Shown here piece after piece: positions 18,945 to 28,124 of a DNA stretch of 64,000 nt. Under the pieces are notes generated by a model, which did not search any database, was not told where the DNA came from, and was given only the letters and a program-made list of their open reading frames with translations. Positions within the stretch are counted from its first letter, which is position 1. Each line of letters starts with the position of its first letter. The translations under genes and the position numbers were made by a program. Source of the stretch: Iris pallida (lineage: Eukaryota; Streptophyta; Magnoliopsida; Asparagales; Iridaceae); assembly GCA_029216955.1 (NCBI GenBank), contig JANAVB010044018.1:67001-131000 (forward strand), in the 5' to 3' direction.

Positions 18945-19993
18945 TGTTTCACTTAACAAAATGCCTTGAAATTGGCTTTTGAAAATAAAACGAGAAAAAG
19001 TACAAAAAGTACAAATTGTTCTGGGAAGTATTGCTATGGAAGTCTGATCTGAAAGCGATCACTTTGTTCCTTGGACAATACGATGATGATGAAGATCACT
19101 GCTAGAAGATGAACAGATGAAAGAACTAAGTCACCAGAAAGGTATCGACGCACTTCGGTACTGATGGCGAGGCCGAATGCTTTCCTGCTTTGCTTCACTC
19201 TGTTCTAGAAGAAAGGTTGAAGAAGAATTCTCTGGAAAATGAAAGTCTCTGTGCTCTGATCTCTCTATATTCTCCCCTCTGTCTCTGTCTCCGTCCTCTA
19301 AAAAAAATAAGTCTATTTATAGACTTGGCTTTTTGTGCGTAAAACTCAGCAAAGTCCTGTCTTTACGCTAGTAACTGCCACCTATGACTGAAGTCATCCT
19401 CTACACACGTTGACACGTGTCCTATTATCTCAATATGAATAGGATGCACGTACACACGTTCCTCGAGATATGTGGCATGAAAGCCACGTAGGCAAACCAC
19501 GTTCCAAAGTAGTCAGGAAGGATAGGGCGTAAAAAACAACCCAAATATACTCTGAGCGTAAAGTAGTAGACTAGGCATAAAATAGCCCTAAAATGGACTT
19601 CTCGCGTAAAGTGGTTGATAAAACAACCTTGAGCGTAAAAGTAGCCCAAAAAACTTTATGCACACGTCAACTTTGAGCGTAAAAAGCTCATATAGTATTC
19701 ATGCATAAAAGAAGCCATCATGTGAGCGTAAAATAGCTCAGTCCACATACTAAATGACAATGTTGGTTTCTGTGTAAAACAAATCCCTTCGACTTCTGTG
19801 TTATACGCTGTCAGTAGATCTTTATGTCAGACCCATTATCACTTTACATTAAATGCATTGATTTGACAACCTGTCTCAAGCGTAAAATAGTTGGCCTGTC
19901 CCTGGCGTAAAGTAGTTGGCGTAAAACAGCTCATTTGAGTGTAAATCTCTATCTCTTTGACTCAGTCTATGAAGCACTTTTTATGCTCCTACA
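18945..19993 (-). repeat. E2 3' LTR
   Basis: 1049 bases matching 30841-31875. It is rich in the word GCGTAAA (about 12 copies with variants from 19336 to 19945). The minus-strand TATA box is at 19314-19321. A 14-base insertion (AAGCACTTTTTATG) near its outer end explains the length difference from the 5' LTR. Confidence 0.93.
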
Positions 19994-20012
19994 AGACCCC
20001 CTTCAAAGTTTT
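19994..20012 (-). other. E2 polypurine tract
   Basis: The minus strand reads ACTTTGAAGGGGGTCT directly before the 3' LTR start TGTAGGAGCA. Confidence 0.8.
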
Positions 20013-20197
20013 CGGAATTTGAAAAGACTTCAAGAATTTCAAAATACTTTAAACATGAAAAGTCAAGAAATGGTGATGGTCAAAATTTATTTGTCATAAT
20101 GAATTTTCTCTCGAAACATTCGAACGCCTCTTCATCTCCCCGAGTTGCATTGATAATGTTCAGTTTTCCATAGGGAATACGAAGGGTTGATTGATTG

Positions 20198-20207
20198 TAT
20201 ATATATA
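20198..20207 (+). promoter_or_regulatory. TATA box of antisense cassette A
   Basis: GTATATATATAGGG, 45-50 bases before the ATG at 20251. It faces opposite to the element's own transcription. Confidence 0.5.
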
Positions 20208-20250
20208 GGGAGAAGTTTTTTTCATTCTCACTTCTCATCCTCATACTGTC

Positions 20251-20526
20251 ATGGCACCAAAGAAAGAAATAGAGACTGACAAAGAAAAGGCCCAAGGCTC
20301 AAGGCTTGACATAGAGACGGAGATCGAGCGAGCACACGACTTCAAGGAGTGCTTTGGACTGACTCCAGCGATCTTCGATCGTATAAATGGTGGTCCCTCA
20401 ACTGCCTACGAAGGATCAGGTGATGCAGAAGCATTCCTCAATCTGATGCGTCGTTCAGGGATCCACAATGTGCACGAGTTAGGCGCCTCCCTTCGTCAGC
20501 CCAACGAAGGAGAGAAGAAAAAATAA
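20251..20526 (+). CDS. Antisense ORF A in E2 3' region (91 aa, unknown)
   Basis: A small gene-like unit on the strand opposite to gag-pol. The TATA box lies at 20198, the ATG comes soon after a CT-rich leader, the frame is open for 91 codons and an AATAAA-like signal lies at 20598-20605. The protein is charged: a Lys/Glu-rich N-terminus (MAPKKEIETDKEKAQG), a possible helix DIETEIERAHDFKECFG, a middle part and the end NEGEKKK. I recognise no domain. Extra ORFs, some antisense, are known between integrase and the 3' LTR in Tat-lineage elements, which makes a real gene plausible. The full promoter-ORF-polyA layout is the main evidence. Confidence 0.5.
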   Translation: MAPKKEIETDKEKAQGSRLDIETEIERAHDFKECFGLTPAIFDRINGGPSTAYEGSGDAEAFLNLMRRSGIHNVHELGASLRQPNEGEKKK

Positions 20527-20793
20527 TGTTTTGTGTAAGAGTGTCATCTATGTATTATGACACTCAACTTATCTGTAGGGGCCTACTCTTTATAAAATAA
20601 AATCCTGGTGTTATCTCCACTTTTATTCTCGTGATGCATAAATATAGGATCATTCTACATCTCTTTTGACTGTTTCCATGCTTGTTCATTCCCAAGAGAA
20701 ACAAAACAACACGTGGCAACTGTTCTGTGGTCATGAGCGCCTCTTATTAGGATCTTTCCCGAAATAGACTCGCCAACTGTTTCTTCGACCCTC

Positions 20794-20801
20794 TATAAAT
20801 A
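20794..20801 (+). promoter_or_regulatory. TATA box of antisense cassette B
   Basis: CTCTATAAATAGCTGAG, a textbook plant TATA box. Transcription would begin near 20825, within the CATTCTCATTCTCATTC repeat. Confidence 0.6.
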
Positions 20802-20901
20802 GCTGAGTTAAAGAATGTTTACATATTCTCATTCTCATTCTCATTCTTTTTCTCCGAAGATAGCTTTTTGTAAGATTTCATTTTCCAACAAGAGATTGAT
20901 A

Positions 20902-21806
20902 ATGGCAATGCTTTACAATGTCGTTTCTCTGTACGCCAGATCATCAGACGTTGATTCAACAACTCTTAGGACCGAACCATCTGATTTTGATGGTAAGTTT
21001 GATTTACATAAAAGGGGCAGGGTGCGCTCTTTTTTAATTAAAACAGGGTGCACAATCGGCTGCCTTTGAGCTTTTGTTGAAAACAAACGCCTATCTTTGA
21101 TAGATAAGGCAAGCCTACTGAAAACGAGCGCAAATCCTTCATAAATAATGAGCACATGAAACACGGGCGCAAAGCCTTTTTAGATAAGGTGCACATAAAA
21201 CACGGGCGTAAAGCCTTGTTAGATAAGGTGCACATGAAATACGAGCGTAAAGCCTTATTAGATAAGGTGCACATGAAACACGGGCGTAAAGCCTTGTTAG
21301 ATAAGGTGCACATAAAAACACGGGCACAAATCCTGAATAAGGTGCGCGAGCATCAGTCTTTAATTGGCCAGTATGCGCCTGATGATACTTCTGTTGAAAA
21401 TTTTTCTCTACTATTTTTTGCAGAAGCTTGGCTGAAAAACTTTTCCAGAATCGGTATTGGCGACTTGGATGCTGTGGGGAGCATTCTTCTGACATCAACA
21501 TCAGGGAGCTCATGCGCTTTTGACGCGCAAACCAGACAACTCAGAACCTTTCGTGGGATAAAAGGGTCTTCCTCAGATGGTAGGAAGAGCCTTTATACAC
21601 GGAAAGTTGGATGGTGGAGTCAACTCTATCCCGAGAAATTGGGTAGTAGAGTTTCTTTCACGGCAGAACTAGGAATCTACCCCAATGCTGGATACATTCC
21701 TATTTCTTCTGAAGGGCCGCCATTTCTCCACCAGTTGTATTGGCGGCAACGCGTCTTCGGGCCGCCATACTCTGGGGTTCTTCTCTCGTCTGAGAGAGAA
21801 GACTAG
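20902..21806 (+). CDS. Antisense gene B in E2 3' region, apparently spliced (exons 20902-20992, 21424-21806)
   Basis: The ATG at 20902 opens a 30-codon exon ending at a strong donor (GATG/GTAAGTTTG at 20992). An acceptor with a pyrimidine-rich run (CTATTTTTTGCAG) ends at 21423. Joining the two keeps the frame (phase 1) and adds about 127 codons up to a TAG at 21804-21806, about 157 residues in all. Exon 2 contains GDLDAVGSILLTSTSGSS, LRTFRGIKGSSSDGRK and GPPYSGVLLSS. I recognise no domain. Without splicing the first frame stops at 21069. The intron is open in the exon 2 frame too, so an alternative start inside it (21156) is possible. The promoter at 20794 supports the spliced model. Confidence 0.5.
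21150..21340 (+). repeat. 39-bp tandem repeat inside the intron of antisense gene B
   Basis: About four to five units containing CACGGGCGTAAAGCCTTGTT and AGATAAGGTGCACATGAAA. Each unit has one GCGTAAA word, the word that recurs in the E2 LTR and leader gene. A 39-base unit keeps frame (13 residues, KHGRKALLDKVHM). Confidence 0.9.
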
Positions 21807-22054
21807 AGTTAATTCCTACTGCTCTTGTCGCCATTGAGGCTCAAACAGCAAGGAATTGACACCAACAACGAATTCGATGAAGAAGATCCAAAGAAGAAAT
21901 AGATCTCGATTAGGTCATCGTTGTCCTATAGAATGAAAATCCAAGATGTAATAGATTTCCATTATGATTTGTAAGAAAGTCTAAGAAACGTAATAGACTT
22001 TTATGATGATAAAGTGAGAATGGAAATGACAAATCTTCTATACTCAATAATTTG

Positions 22055-22270
22055 TATCTATCCAGAGGTAATATAGACATAAATGAAATCTCATTTTCTA
22101 TTTCAGAGTATACAATACTATCATAGGTAATATGGACATGATAGATCGTAACAACTCAAATAAAACTGGATTAATAACTATTCAGAGGCCAAATGGACAT
22201 GATAGAAAGGAAAAGAAGTAGATTTAATATTTATTCAGAGGTCATAAGAACGTGATAAATAATAAATCCA
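22055..22270 (+). repeat. Imperfect repeats between antisense genes B and C
   Basis: TATTCAGAGG(T/C)...ATGGACATGATA recurs four to five times at intervals of about 50-70 bases. The rest of 21807-22530 is AT-rich and I see no gene in it. Confidence 0.6.
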
Positions 22271-22536
22271 ACTTTTTATACCAACTGGTAAGATAAAAGA
22301 TTAAAATTTCTCTCCGAAGAGACAAGTTACCAGCTTAACCAAACATTGGTAGCTGGGAAAGAAGACAGATGTCATGCCAATATCGATGAAAGAATGAATG
22401 AACCAACGTTTCTTTTGGAAAAAGACAGATCAATTCAATTCCAAAATGGATGAATCTGATATATGAATAGACATGTCTTTTCGGGAATGAAAAGTTGTTT
22501 TCAATTTCAAAGACCGGTTCATTAATAGCTCTCTCT

Positions 22537-22544
22537 TATAAATA
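22537..22544 (+). promoter_or_regulatory. TATA box of antisense cassette C
   Basis: CTCTTATAAATAGATGAG, 52 bases before the ATG at 22596. The sequence resembles the box of cassette B (CTCTATAAATAGCTGAG). Confidence 0.6.
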
Positions 22545-22595
22545 GATGAGAACTTTTTGTAAAGCTTCATCCTTATTTCCACTCCTCTATCGAAA

Positions 22596-22889
22596 ATGTC
22601 TTCTAAAGACGTGCAACAAAAGAATGAAGTCTCCATGAAAGTTGAAGACGTCATCAAGACGCGTCCCGTTGAGCCAGTGGTGTCAAGCCCAACCGATATA
22701 GGCGAAGGCACTTCTATGCCCAAGCCACCGCAAGACATTTTCGCATTCTTAACAGAACCAGGAAAAACTCCTGAAGAAGAGGCGCTGAGAATGGCTGCCT
22801 GCAAATTTTTCGTGAACTCAGGCAATGATGTCATCGATGCATTGGCCGACTATGTATTTAATAAGGAAGGCAGTGGTCCTCGTCCTTAA
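22596..22889 (+). CDS. Antisense ORF C in E2 3' region (97 aa, unknown)
   Basis: The third opposite-strand unit, with a TATA box at 22537, an ATG at 22596, 97 codons and an AATAATAAAAG polyadenylation-like sequence at 22908-22918. It ends only about 60 bases from the integrase stop, so the two genes converge. The protein has a polar N-terminus (MSSKDVQQKNEVSMKVEDV), a Pro-rich middle (GTSMPKPPQDIFAFL) and a helical C-terminal part (EEEALRMAACKFFVNSGNDV). Its size, charge and helix position recall ORF A, but the similarity is too weak to call by eye. No domain is recognised. Confidence 0.5.
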   Translation: MSSKDVQQKNEVSMKVEDVIKTRPVEPVVSSPTDIGEGTSMPKPPQDIFAFLTEPGKTPEEEALRMAACKFFVNSGNDVIDALADYVFNKEGSGPRP

Positions 22890-22950
22890 TCCTTTGTTCA
22901 GAACAAAAATAATAATAAAAGAAATTTTATTTTCATTCTGTCTCTTTTTT

Positions 22951-23340
22951 TTATACATAGTACTTCTTAAGAAATTTGCCATTGATCAGCATCATGAGTA
23001 GATCTCCATTGGGCTTGGATAACTGATAGGCGCCATTGGAAAACACGGTTTCGATTACATAAGGGCCTTCCCATTTTGCTTGGAATTTCCCTTTGCTTTT
23101 GTGAGTCATCACCATCGGTCTTCGAACAGCTAATACCAGCTCACCAACCTTGAATACCCTCAATTTAACTTTACGATTGAAAGTTCGAGATATACGGGCT
23201 TGATATAGCTCAATATGCTGTTGTGCTTGAAGACGCTTCTCGTCCAATACTTCATGTTCTTGGAGTCGTAAGCGATCATTATTCTCTATAGTTAGCTCAT
23301 TAGCAATGGCTATTCGAAGAGATGGAATCTGGATTTTCAA
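22951..23340 (-). CDS. E2 integrase C-terminal domain
   Basis: A 129-codon frame containing the integrase tail of Tat elements: DEKRLQAQQHIELYQARISR, FNRKVKLRVFKVGELVLAVRR and KGKFQAKWEGPYVIETVF, ending NGKFLKKYYV. This domain binds DNA and helps target integration. It is separated from the catalytic core by a frame change near 23560, so the protein is not made in one piece from this copy. Confidence 0.85.
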   Translation of the reverse strand: MKIQIPSLRIAIANELTIENNDRLRLQEHEVLDEKRLQAQQHIELYQARISRTFNRKVKLRVFKVGELVLAVRRPMVMTHKSKGKFQAKWEGPYVIETVFSNGAYQLSKPNGDLLMMLINGKFLKKYYV

Positions 23341-23399
23341 TGGAAGGACAACCTCACATCCATAAACCAGTAAAAATGGTGTAAAACCAGTAGGAGTTC

Positions 23400-23940
23400 G
23401 GACTGTTGTACGATAAGCCCATAAACATTCTCCAAGTTTCTCATTCCAATCATGTTTATTAGAAGAGACAAACTTTTTGAGAAGTTTGATGATCGTCTTG
23501 TTAAAAGCTTCGGCTAAACCATTAGCAGCTGGATTATAAGCCGTATAAGCTAGATTTTGAATTCAATTCTTATCACAGAACCGATAAAATGTCTGACTGG
23601 CAAATTATGGTCCATTGTCATGAATTATCCGTTGAAGAATCCCGAAACGATAAATGACATGGTGCTTAATGAAGCTGATCACATTAGATGTTTTCACTTC
23701 AGCAAGGGGAACTGCTTCTGCCCACTTAGAAAAGTAATCAGTTATAGCCAATATAAACCGATGTCCTTTAACAGAAGGGGGTTTATCGGACCAATGATAT
23801 CCATACCCCAAGCTTCGAAGGGCCAAGAGGCTACTATAGGATGTAGGAATTCAGACGATTGATGAATAAAATTAGCATGAATCTGACATGCTTTACACCT
23901 TCTGGCGTAATCCACAACATCTGCGAAATTCTTGAAGACA
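23400..23940 (-). pseudogene. E2 integrase zinc-binding/core remnant, frameshifted
   Basis: In sense order one reads ADVVDYARRCKACQIHANF, then FLHPIVASWPFEAWGMDIIG, a frame change near 23783, then GHRFILAITDYFSKWAEAVP and a later IHDNG. These are the end of the HHCC region and the catalytic core. The first Asp lies in WGMDIIG and the second in IHDNG. A one-base change between GMDIIGP and PPSVKG breaks the core. Further frame breaks follow towards 23400. Confidence 0.8.
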
Positions 23941-24183
23941 ACCTTTTATTATCATTCGTCTAAGATAATAAATTGCTTGTTTATGCCCCATATTACTTTT
24001 TTGTACAAGAAGAGCACCAAGTGAATGATCCAAGGCTCGAATATATAGCAAAAATGGTCTTCCTACCACTGGAGGTACCAGAACAGGTAGATTTGTAAGG
24101 TATTGCTTGATGTCATTGAAGGCTTTCTGACACGCTTCATCCCAAACAAATGATACACCCTTCTTTAATAGACGGGAGAAAGG
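23941..24183 (-). pseudogene. E2 RNase H start, truncated by internal deletion
   Basis: The connection domain continues after RT (CIICLG region in one frame, then LLYIRALDHSLGALLVQK and QAIYYLRRM). It then jumps at about 23940 straight to the pre-integrase HHCC segment. Normal Tat elements have several hundred residues here. Most of RNase H and the start of integrase are deleted. Confidence 0.65.
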
Positions 24184-25200
24184 TTAACATCTTCCAGAGA
24201 GATTAGATATAAATCTCCTGATATAAGCAATGCGACCCTGAAAGCCACGGAGTTCTTTCAGATTACGAGAAGGACGCATTTCAAGAATTGCTTTAACCTT
24301 ATCAGGATCAACATGAATACCCTGAGAAGTGATGACAAATCCCAAAAACTTGCCACTTGAAACCCCTAAGAAAGACTTAGTAGGGTTTATTTTCAGTTGA
24401 TGACGACGCATCAATTCGAATACTGTCTTCAAGTCTTGAATGTGATCATCTTTTGATCGACTCTTGACAGCAATGTCATCTACATAACATTCCACTGTCT
24501 TGCGTAGATGTTCCTGAAGGATGTTGCTCATAGCCCTTTGATACGTGGCACCGACATTTTTGAGACCAAACGGCATAACCGTATAGCAGTAAACCCCAAA
24601 GGGTGTACGAAAAGCAGTATGCTTCTCATCTTCTGGATGCATCTTAATTTGATTATATCTTGAGAATCTATCCATGAAAGACATGCTTTCAAAACCGCAT
24701 GTATTGTCTATCATGACATCGGTAATCGGAAGTAGAAATTCATCCATTGGACAAGCTGCATTAAGATCTCGAAAATCTATGCAAACTTGGACTTTTCTGT
24801 TCTTCTTCATAACAGGAACAATGTTGGCAACCCAGTCCGGGTGTTGTTCTTCACGAACAAAGCCACATGTGATTAGCTTTTTGACTTCTGCCTCAATTGC
24901 ATACATCATATCTGGTCGAAAATGCCATTGTTGTTGTTTTACAGGCTTGGCATTAAGAAGAATATTGAGTTTATGAGTAGCAACTTTAGGATCTAGATCC
25001 GACATATCCTCATACCTCCATGCAAAGATATCAATATATTCTTTGATTAGTTTTATCATCTCTTCCTTTTTATCTTCAGAAAGGTTTTTACTGATGAATA
25101 TTGGTTTTGACGTAGTTCCATCTCCAACATCAATCTGGACAATCTCATCCTCTGTAGGTGGCTTTCGCTGTTCAAAACAAAGTTCCCATTGAGTGTCCAT
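24184..25200 (-). CDS. E2 reverse transcriptase
   Basis: A 338-codon frame. In order: IDIFAWRYEDMSDLDPKVA (start of the Tat RT region), VQVCIDFRDLNAACPMDEF, FMDRFSRYNQIKMHPEDE, YCYTVMPFGLKNVGATYQRA, the catalytic YVDD (24475-24486) within YVDDIAVKSRSKDDHI, and LGFVITSQGIHVDPDKVKAI. All major RT motifs are present. FSRYNQI has Arg where most relatives have Gly. The enzyme copies element RNA to DNA. The frame opens in mid-polyprotein, so the ATG at its start is not a true initiator. It ends at a stop at the start of the RNase H connection. Confidence 0.92.
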   Translation of the reverse strand: MDTQWELCFEQRKPPTEDEIVQIDVGDGTTSKPIFISKNLSEDKKEEMIKLIKEYIDIFAWRYEDMSDLDPKVATHKLNILLNAKPVKQQQWHFRPDMMYAIEAEVKKLITCGFVREEQHPDWVANIVPVMKKNRKVQVCIDFRDLNAACPMDEFLLPITDVMIDNTCGFESMSFMDRFSRYNQIKMHPEDEKHTAFRTPFGVYCYTVMPFGLKNVGATYQRAMSNILQEHLRKTVECYVDDIAVKSRSKDDHIQDLKTVFELMRRHQLKINPTKSFLGVSSGKFLGFVITSQGIHVDPDKVKAILEMRPSRNLKELRGFQGRIAYIRRFISNLSGRC

Positions 25201-25841
25201 CTATTGAGCCCAAGGATCATTCTCAAATGGTTCAGATTCACCATCAGTTTGAACCATGTTGACAGAGAATATTTGCTCAGATTCATCATAATAACCTTCT
25301 CTAACATATGATGAGTGAGACGTATCAGCTTCGATGAATTGGATTTCTTTCGAATCTGATGATTGTGAAGAGCTAGAGGAGATTTTTTTTGTATATTGTC
25401 ATTAAACATGTAGGACGGATCATATCCCAACCCATAACGAGTTTTTTGGTAAAACGGATCACCACATAATGGTAATCGTCTACCCTTACCTTGATTAAGA
25501 CCTTGCATAGTCTTCAAATCATATTCCATATTCTGGATAATCTTGAGAGATTGTTGACTGTATTTGTCAATTTAGATTCTTCTTTTATTTTTATCTCTAA
25601 GATCATCCGTTTGAACAACAGAGATATTTCTAGCCAGGCCAAACACAATTTGACGCTTGTTTTTCTTATCAGACGGAATCACGAAATAAGATTCTTCGTG
25701 ACGTCTATAAGTTACACAAGCTTGCGATGAAGCGACTATAGGAAGAAGATAGGGAGAAAATATTAGGAACCGTTGAGCATAAGGTCCAACATCGACATGA
25801 TGAGGAAAAGAATTTTCCTTATTGTCAATGTATAAAGTTTC
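25201..25841 (-). pseudogene. E2 segment between protease and RT, frame-broken
   Basis: Several overlapping minus frames are open for short stretches. One (25056-25529) carries KTMQGLNQGKGRRLPLCGDP and KTRYGLGYDPSY, typical of the linker before RT in Tat elements. Related Ogre elements have an intron in this part of the polyprotein; I could not define one here. Confidence 0.5.
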
Positions 25842-26777
25842 TTAAGTATAAATGTCGTCTTTATATTGATGACTTTGATTATCAGAAGATAAAGTCATTC
25901 TTTTAATAAATTTGACAGCCATATACTCAAAAAAGAAATCTTCATTGATATCGAAAAGTACAGAATGATCAATATTTACATCATTTATAAGTTGACTGCT
26001 ACGCTTCAGACTAATCACTAATGGACCATCATCCGTCTTCTGCATAGACTTGCCAAGATTGACGATCAATGGTGGTTCTGGATCATTCGTACGAGAAGTA
26101 CGCCCTTTGACCTTGATCATAAGAGGTTGAATTTGGCTCTTAGCAGGAACATTCACTGATTCCTCAGATGAAGCTTGAATTCTTCCTTTAACCTTGATCA
26201 TCAGAGGTTGATTGTTGACAGGTTGGGGTTGAATTCGCCCTTTGACTTTGATTTTCAAAGGTTGCTCTTCTGGCAAATCTTTATTAATAGACTGATCTTT
26301 GGCAAATGATCGATCTTCAGCCATGTCTGATATCTCCTTTACATGTTCTTGTTTGTAGAGCTTTGAATCAGAAAAATAGGCTTCGACACCCTTGAAAGGA
26401 TTGATATCAGCAAACTCAGTCTTCACAACCCATTGGGAATCCACGTACTTGAAGCATTGGTGGAGAGTTGAAGGCACGATGTTATGCTCATGTAACCACG
26501 GTCTTCCAAGAAGGATGTTGTAGGATACGTCTGAATTAATAACATAGAATGTTGCCATAGTTTGAAGATCACCAATCTGAATCTTCAGACGAATTTTCCC
26601 CAGTGGTTTACTCTTTCCGGAGTTGAAACCAACTATTGTGGTACTAGTGTAAGTCAAGTCACTAGTAGGAATCCTCAACGGTCTTAGCATACTTTGAAGA
26701 ATTATGCTAATGGAAGATCCAGGATCAATGTAAATCCTGTCAACTTTAGTAGATTCAATATACCCAGTATAGCACAA
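25842..26777 (-). CDS. E2 aspartic protease and linker
   Basis: A 311-codon frame. The protease occupies roughly the first 130 residues: RIYIDPGSSISIIL (active-site Asp in DPGSS), SYNILLGRPWLHEHNIVPST and QCFKYV. The linker that follows repeats a unit of about 25 residues three to four times (PLMIKVKGRIQ...), which is unusual. Protease matures Gag and Pol. Confidence 0.88.
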   Translation of the reverse strand: MCYTGYIESTKVDRIYIDPGSSISIILQSMLRPLRIPTSDLTYTSTTIVGFNSGKSKPLGKIRLKIQIGDLQTMATFYVINSDVSYNILLGRPWLHEHNIVPSTLHQCFKYVDSQWVVKTEFADINPFKGVEAYFSDSKLYKQEHVKEISDMAEDRSFAKDQSINKDLPEEQPLKIKVKGRIQPQPVNNQPLMIKVKGRIQASSEESVNVPAKSQIQPLMIKVKGRTSRTNDPEPPLIVNLGKSMQKTDDGPLVISLKRSSQLINDVNIDHSVLFDINEDFFFEYMAVKFIKRMTLSSDNQSHQYKDDIYT

Positions 26778-26786
26778 AGGCCTGTC

Positions 26787-27989
26787 TTACTTGTTATGCT
26801 TCAACAGCATATCTTCTTGTGTGAAGATAATATTAGAAATTACCTCCATCACACTATGATATTGTGGGCATGACACTGGTATATTATCATGGGTCTTGAG
26901 TTGAGCTAAACAGGAATTAGCTTGCAGCAAAGCTTCACTCAAGATTTCACGACTTTCTTTAGAAAGGTGAAGCAACTCGAAGATAGATAGTCTAGCCGGA
27001 GTATTAGCTAACTGGGTTAGAATATCAAATTTATAGGATTTTATCACCACCCCCTGACTGGAAGCAGACTTCAATGGGACGTCAAAGCGTACAGCTTTCT
27101 GTTTTCCTTTTTCAACCACAGATGGTTTAGCAGGAACATGAGACGATTGAGTTGGTGGTGCTTTAATATCCTCTGCTTCTTTGGAGGATCCTTCATAATC
27201 TTTGTGGTACTCTTTTCCAGATCTTATACCAGCAAAGGTTTCTTCTTCAGACTCAGAAGAAGGAAGTACCATATTACAGGATTTAATCTTCCTTCCTTTA
27301 GCCTTCTTCTTGCGAGGATTGTTATGAGGAACCTCAGAACCAAATCTAACAGTAGATTTTTGACTTAGAATTTGTAAAGGAAGTCGTATTCTTTTATCAT
27401 AATTCAAACCTTCTGCCTTTTGAAAATCATAACCCATCTTCTTCATGATAAGGACAGACTGCTGGCTGTACAAGTGAGTGGGTAGCGAACTTTTAGCAGG
27501 TGGTTCAACAGAGAAAGAAGAAGAGATTTCTGTAACTACAGGAGAATGAGGAATAGAAGTCTCTATAGCTATAGGAGGAGAAGGATTCGGGATACGAGGA
27601 AAAATCCCTATAAGAGCTTTTTTATAAGCAGCGAAGACTTGTTGTACCCTATATAAGAGAATACTATTCATGGCTAGCCACTACTGATGAGTAAACTTGA
27701 GCTTGGTAGGAGGGGCTAGACTTGGAGAACATATGTTCAATCCTCTCATTCTATCTTCCAAAGGAATGCAATCCCATAGATGATCCAAATCATCATGATC
27801 TTGAATAACATAAGAAATCATGTTGCAGGTTTTGACTTTCTTATATTTATTGGATTTTGAAGTTTTACCTTCATCTTCCATTTCAGGTACTAAGTCAGGA
27901 TGTACCCACATAATTTTACCATTCTTTAATATGAGAGGCAACAATCCTTCATTTTCTTTCCTGGCAGGCGGGATATTCACAATCTTCAT
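26787..27989 (-). CDS. E2 Gag-Pro linker region (two frames, 27681-27989 and 26787-27671)
   Basis: Two consecutive frames of 102 and 294 codons lie between gag and protease. They include MKKMGYDFQKAEGLNYDKR, a G-patch-like stretch seen before the protease in Tat elements, and an Arg/Lys/Ser-rich region. The second ends QANSCLAQLKTHDNIPVSCP. A stop at 27678 separates them. No enzyme activity is indicated. Confidence 0.65.
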
Positions 27990-28124
27990 CGTCGCCTTCG
28001 GAATTGGGACAATCCCATCTGGTACTTGTTGAGAAGGAAAATCTCCGAATTGAAGAGAAACTATATTGGTTGTGACCGTATACTAATGATTAGTTAAAGA
28101 GATGGCATTGGCATTAATCAGCTC

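Noticed and set aside
24674..24976. 100-codon plus-strand frame across the E2 RT
   Set aside because: The minus strand carries clear RT motifs here. The plus frame has no promoter-like sequence or domain, unlike the three cassettes at 20190-22920.
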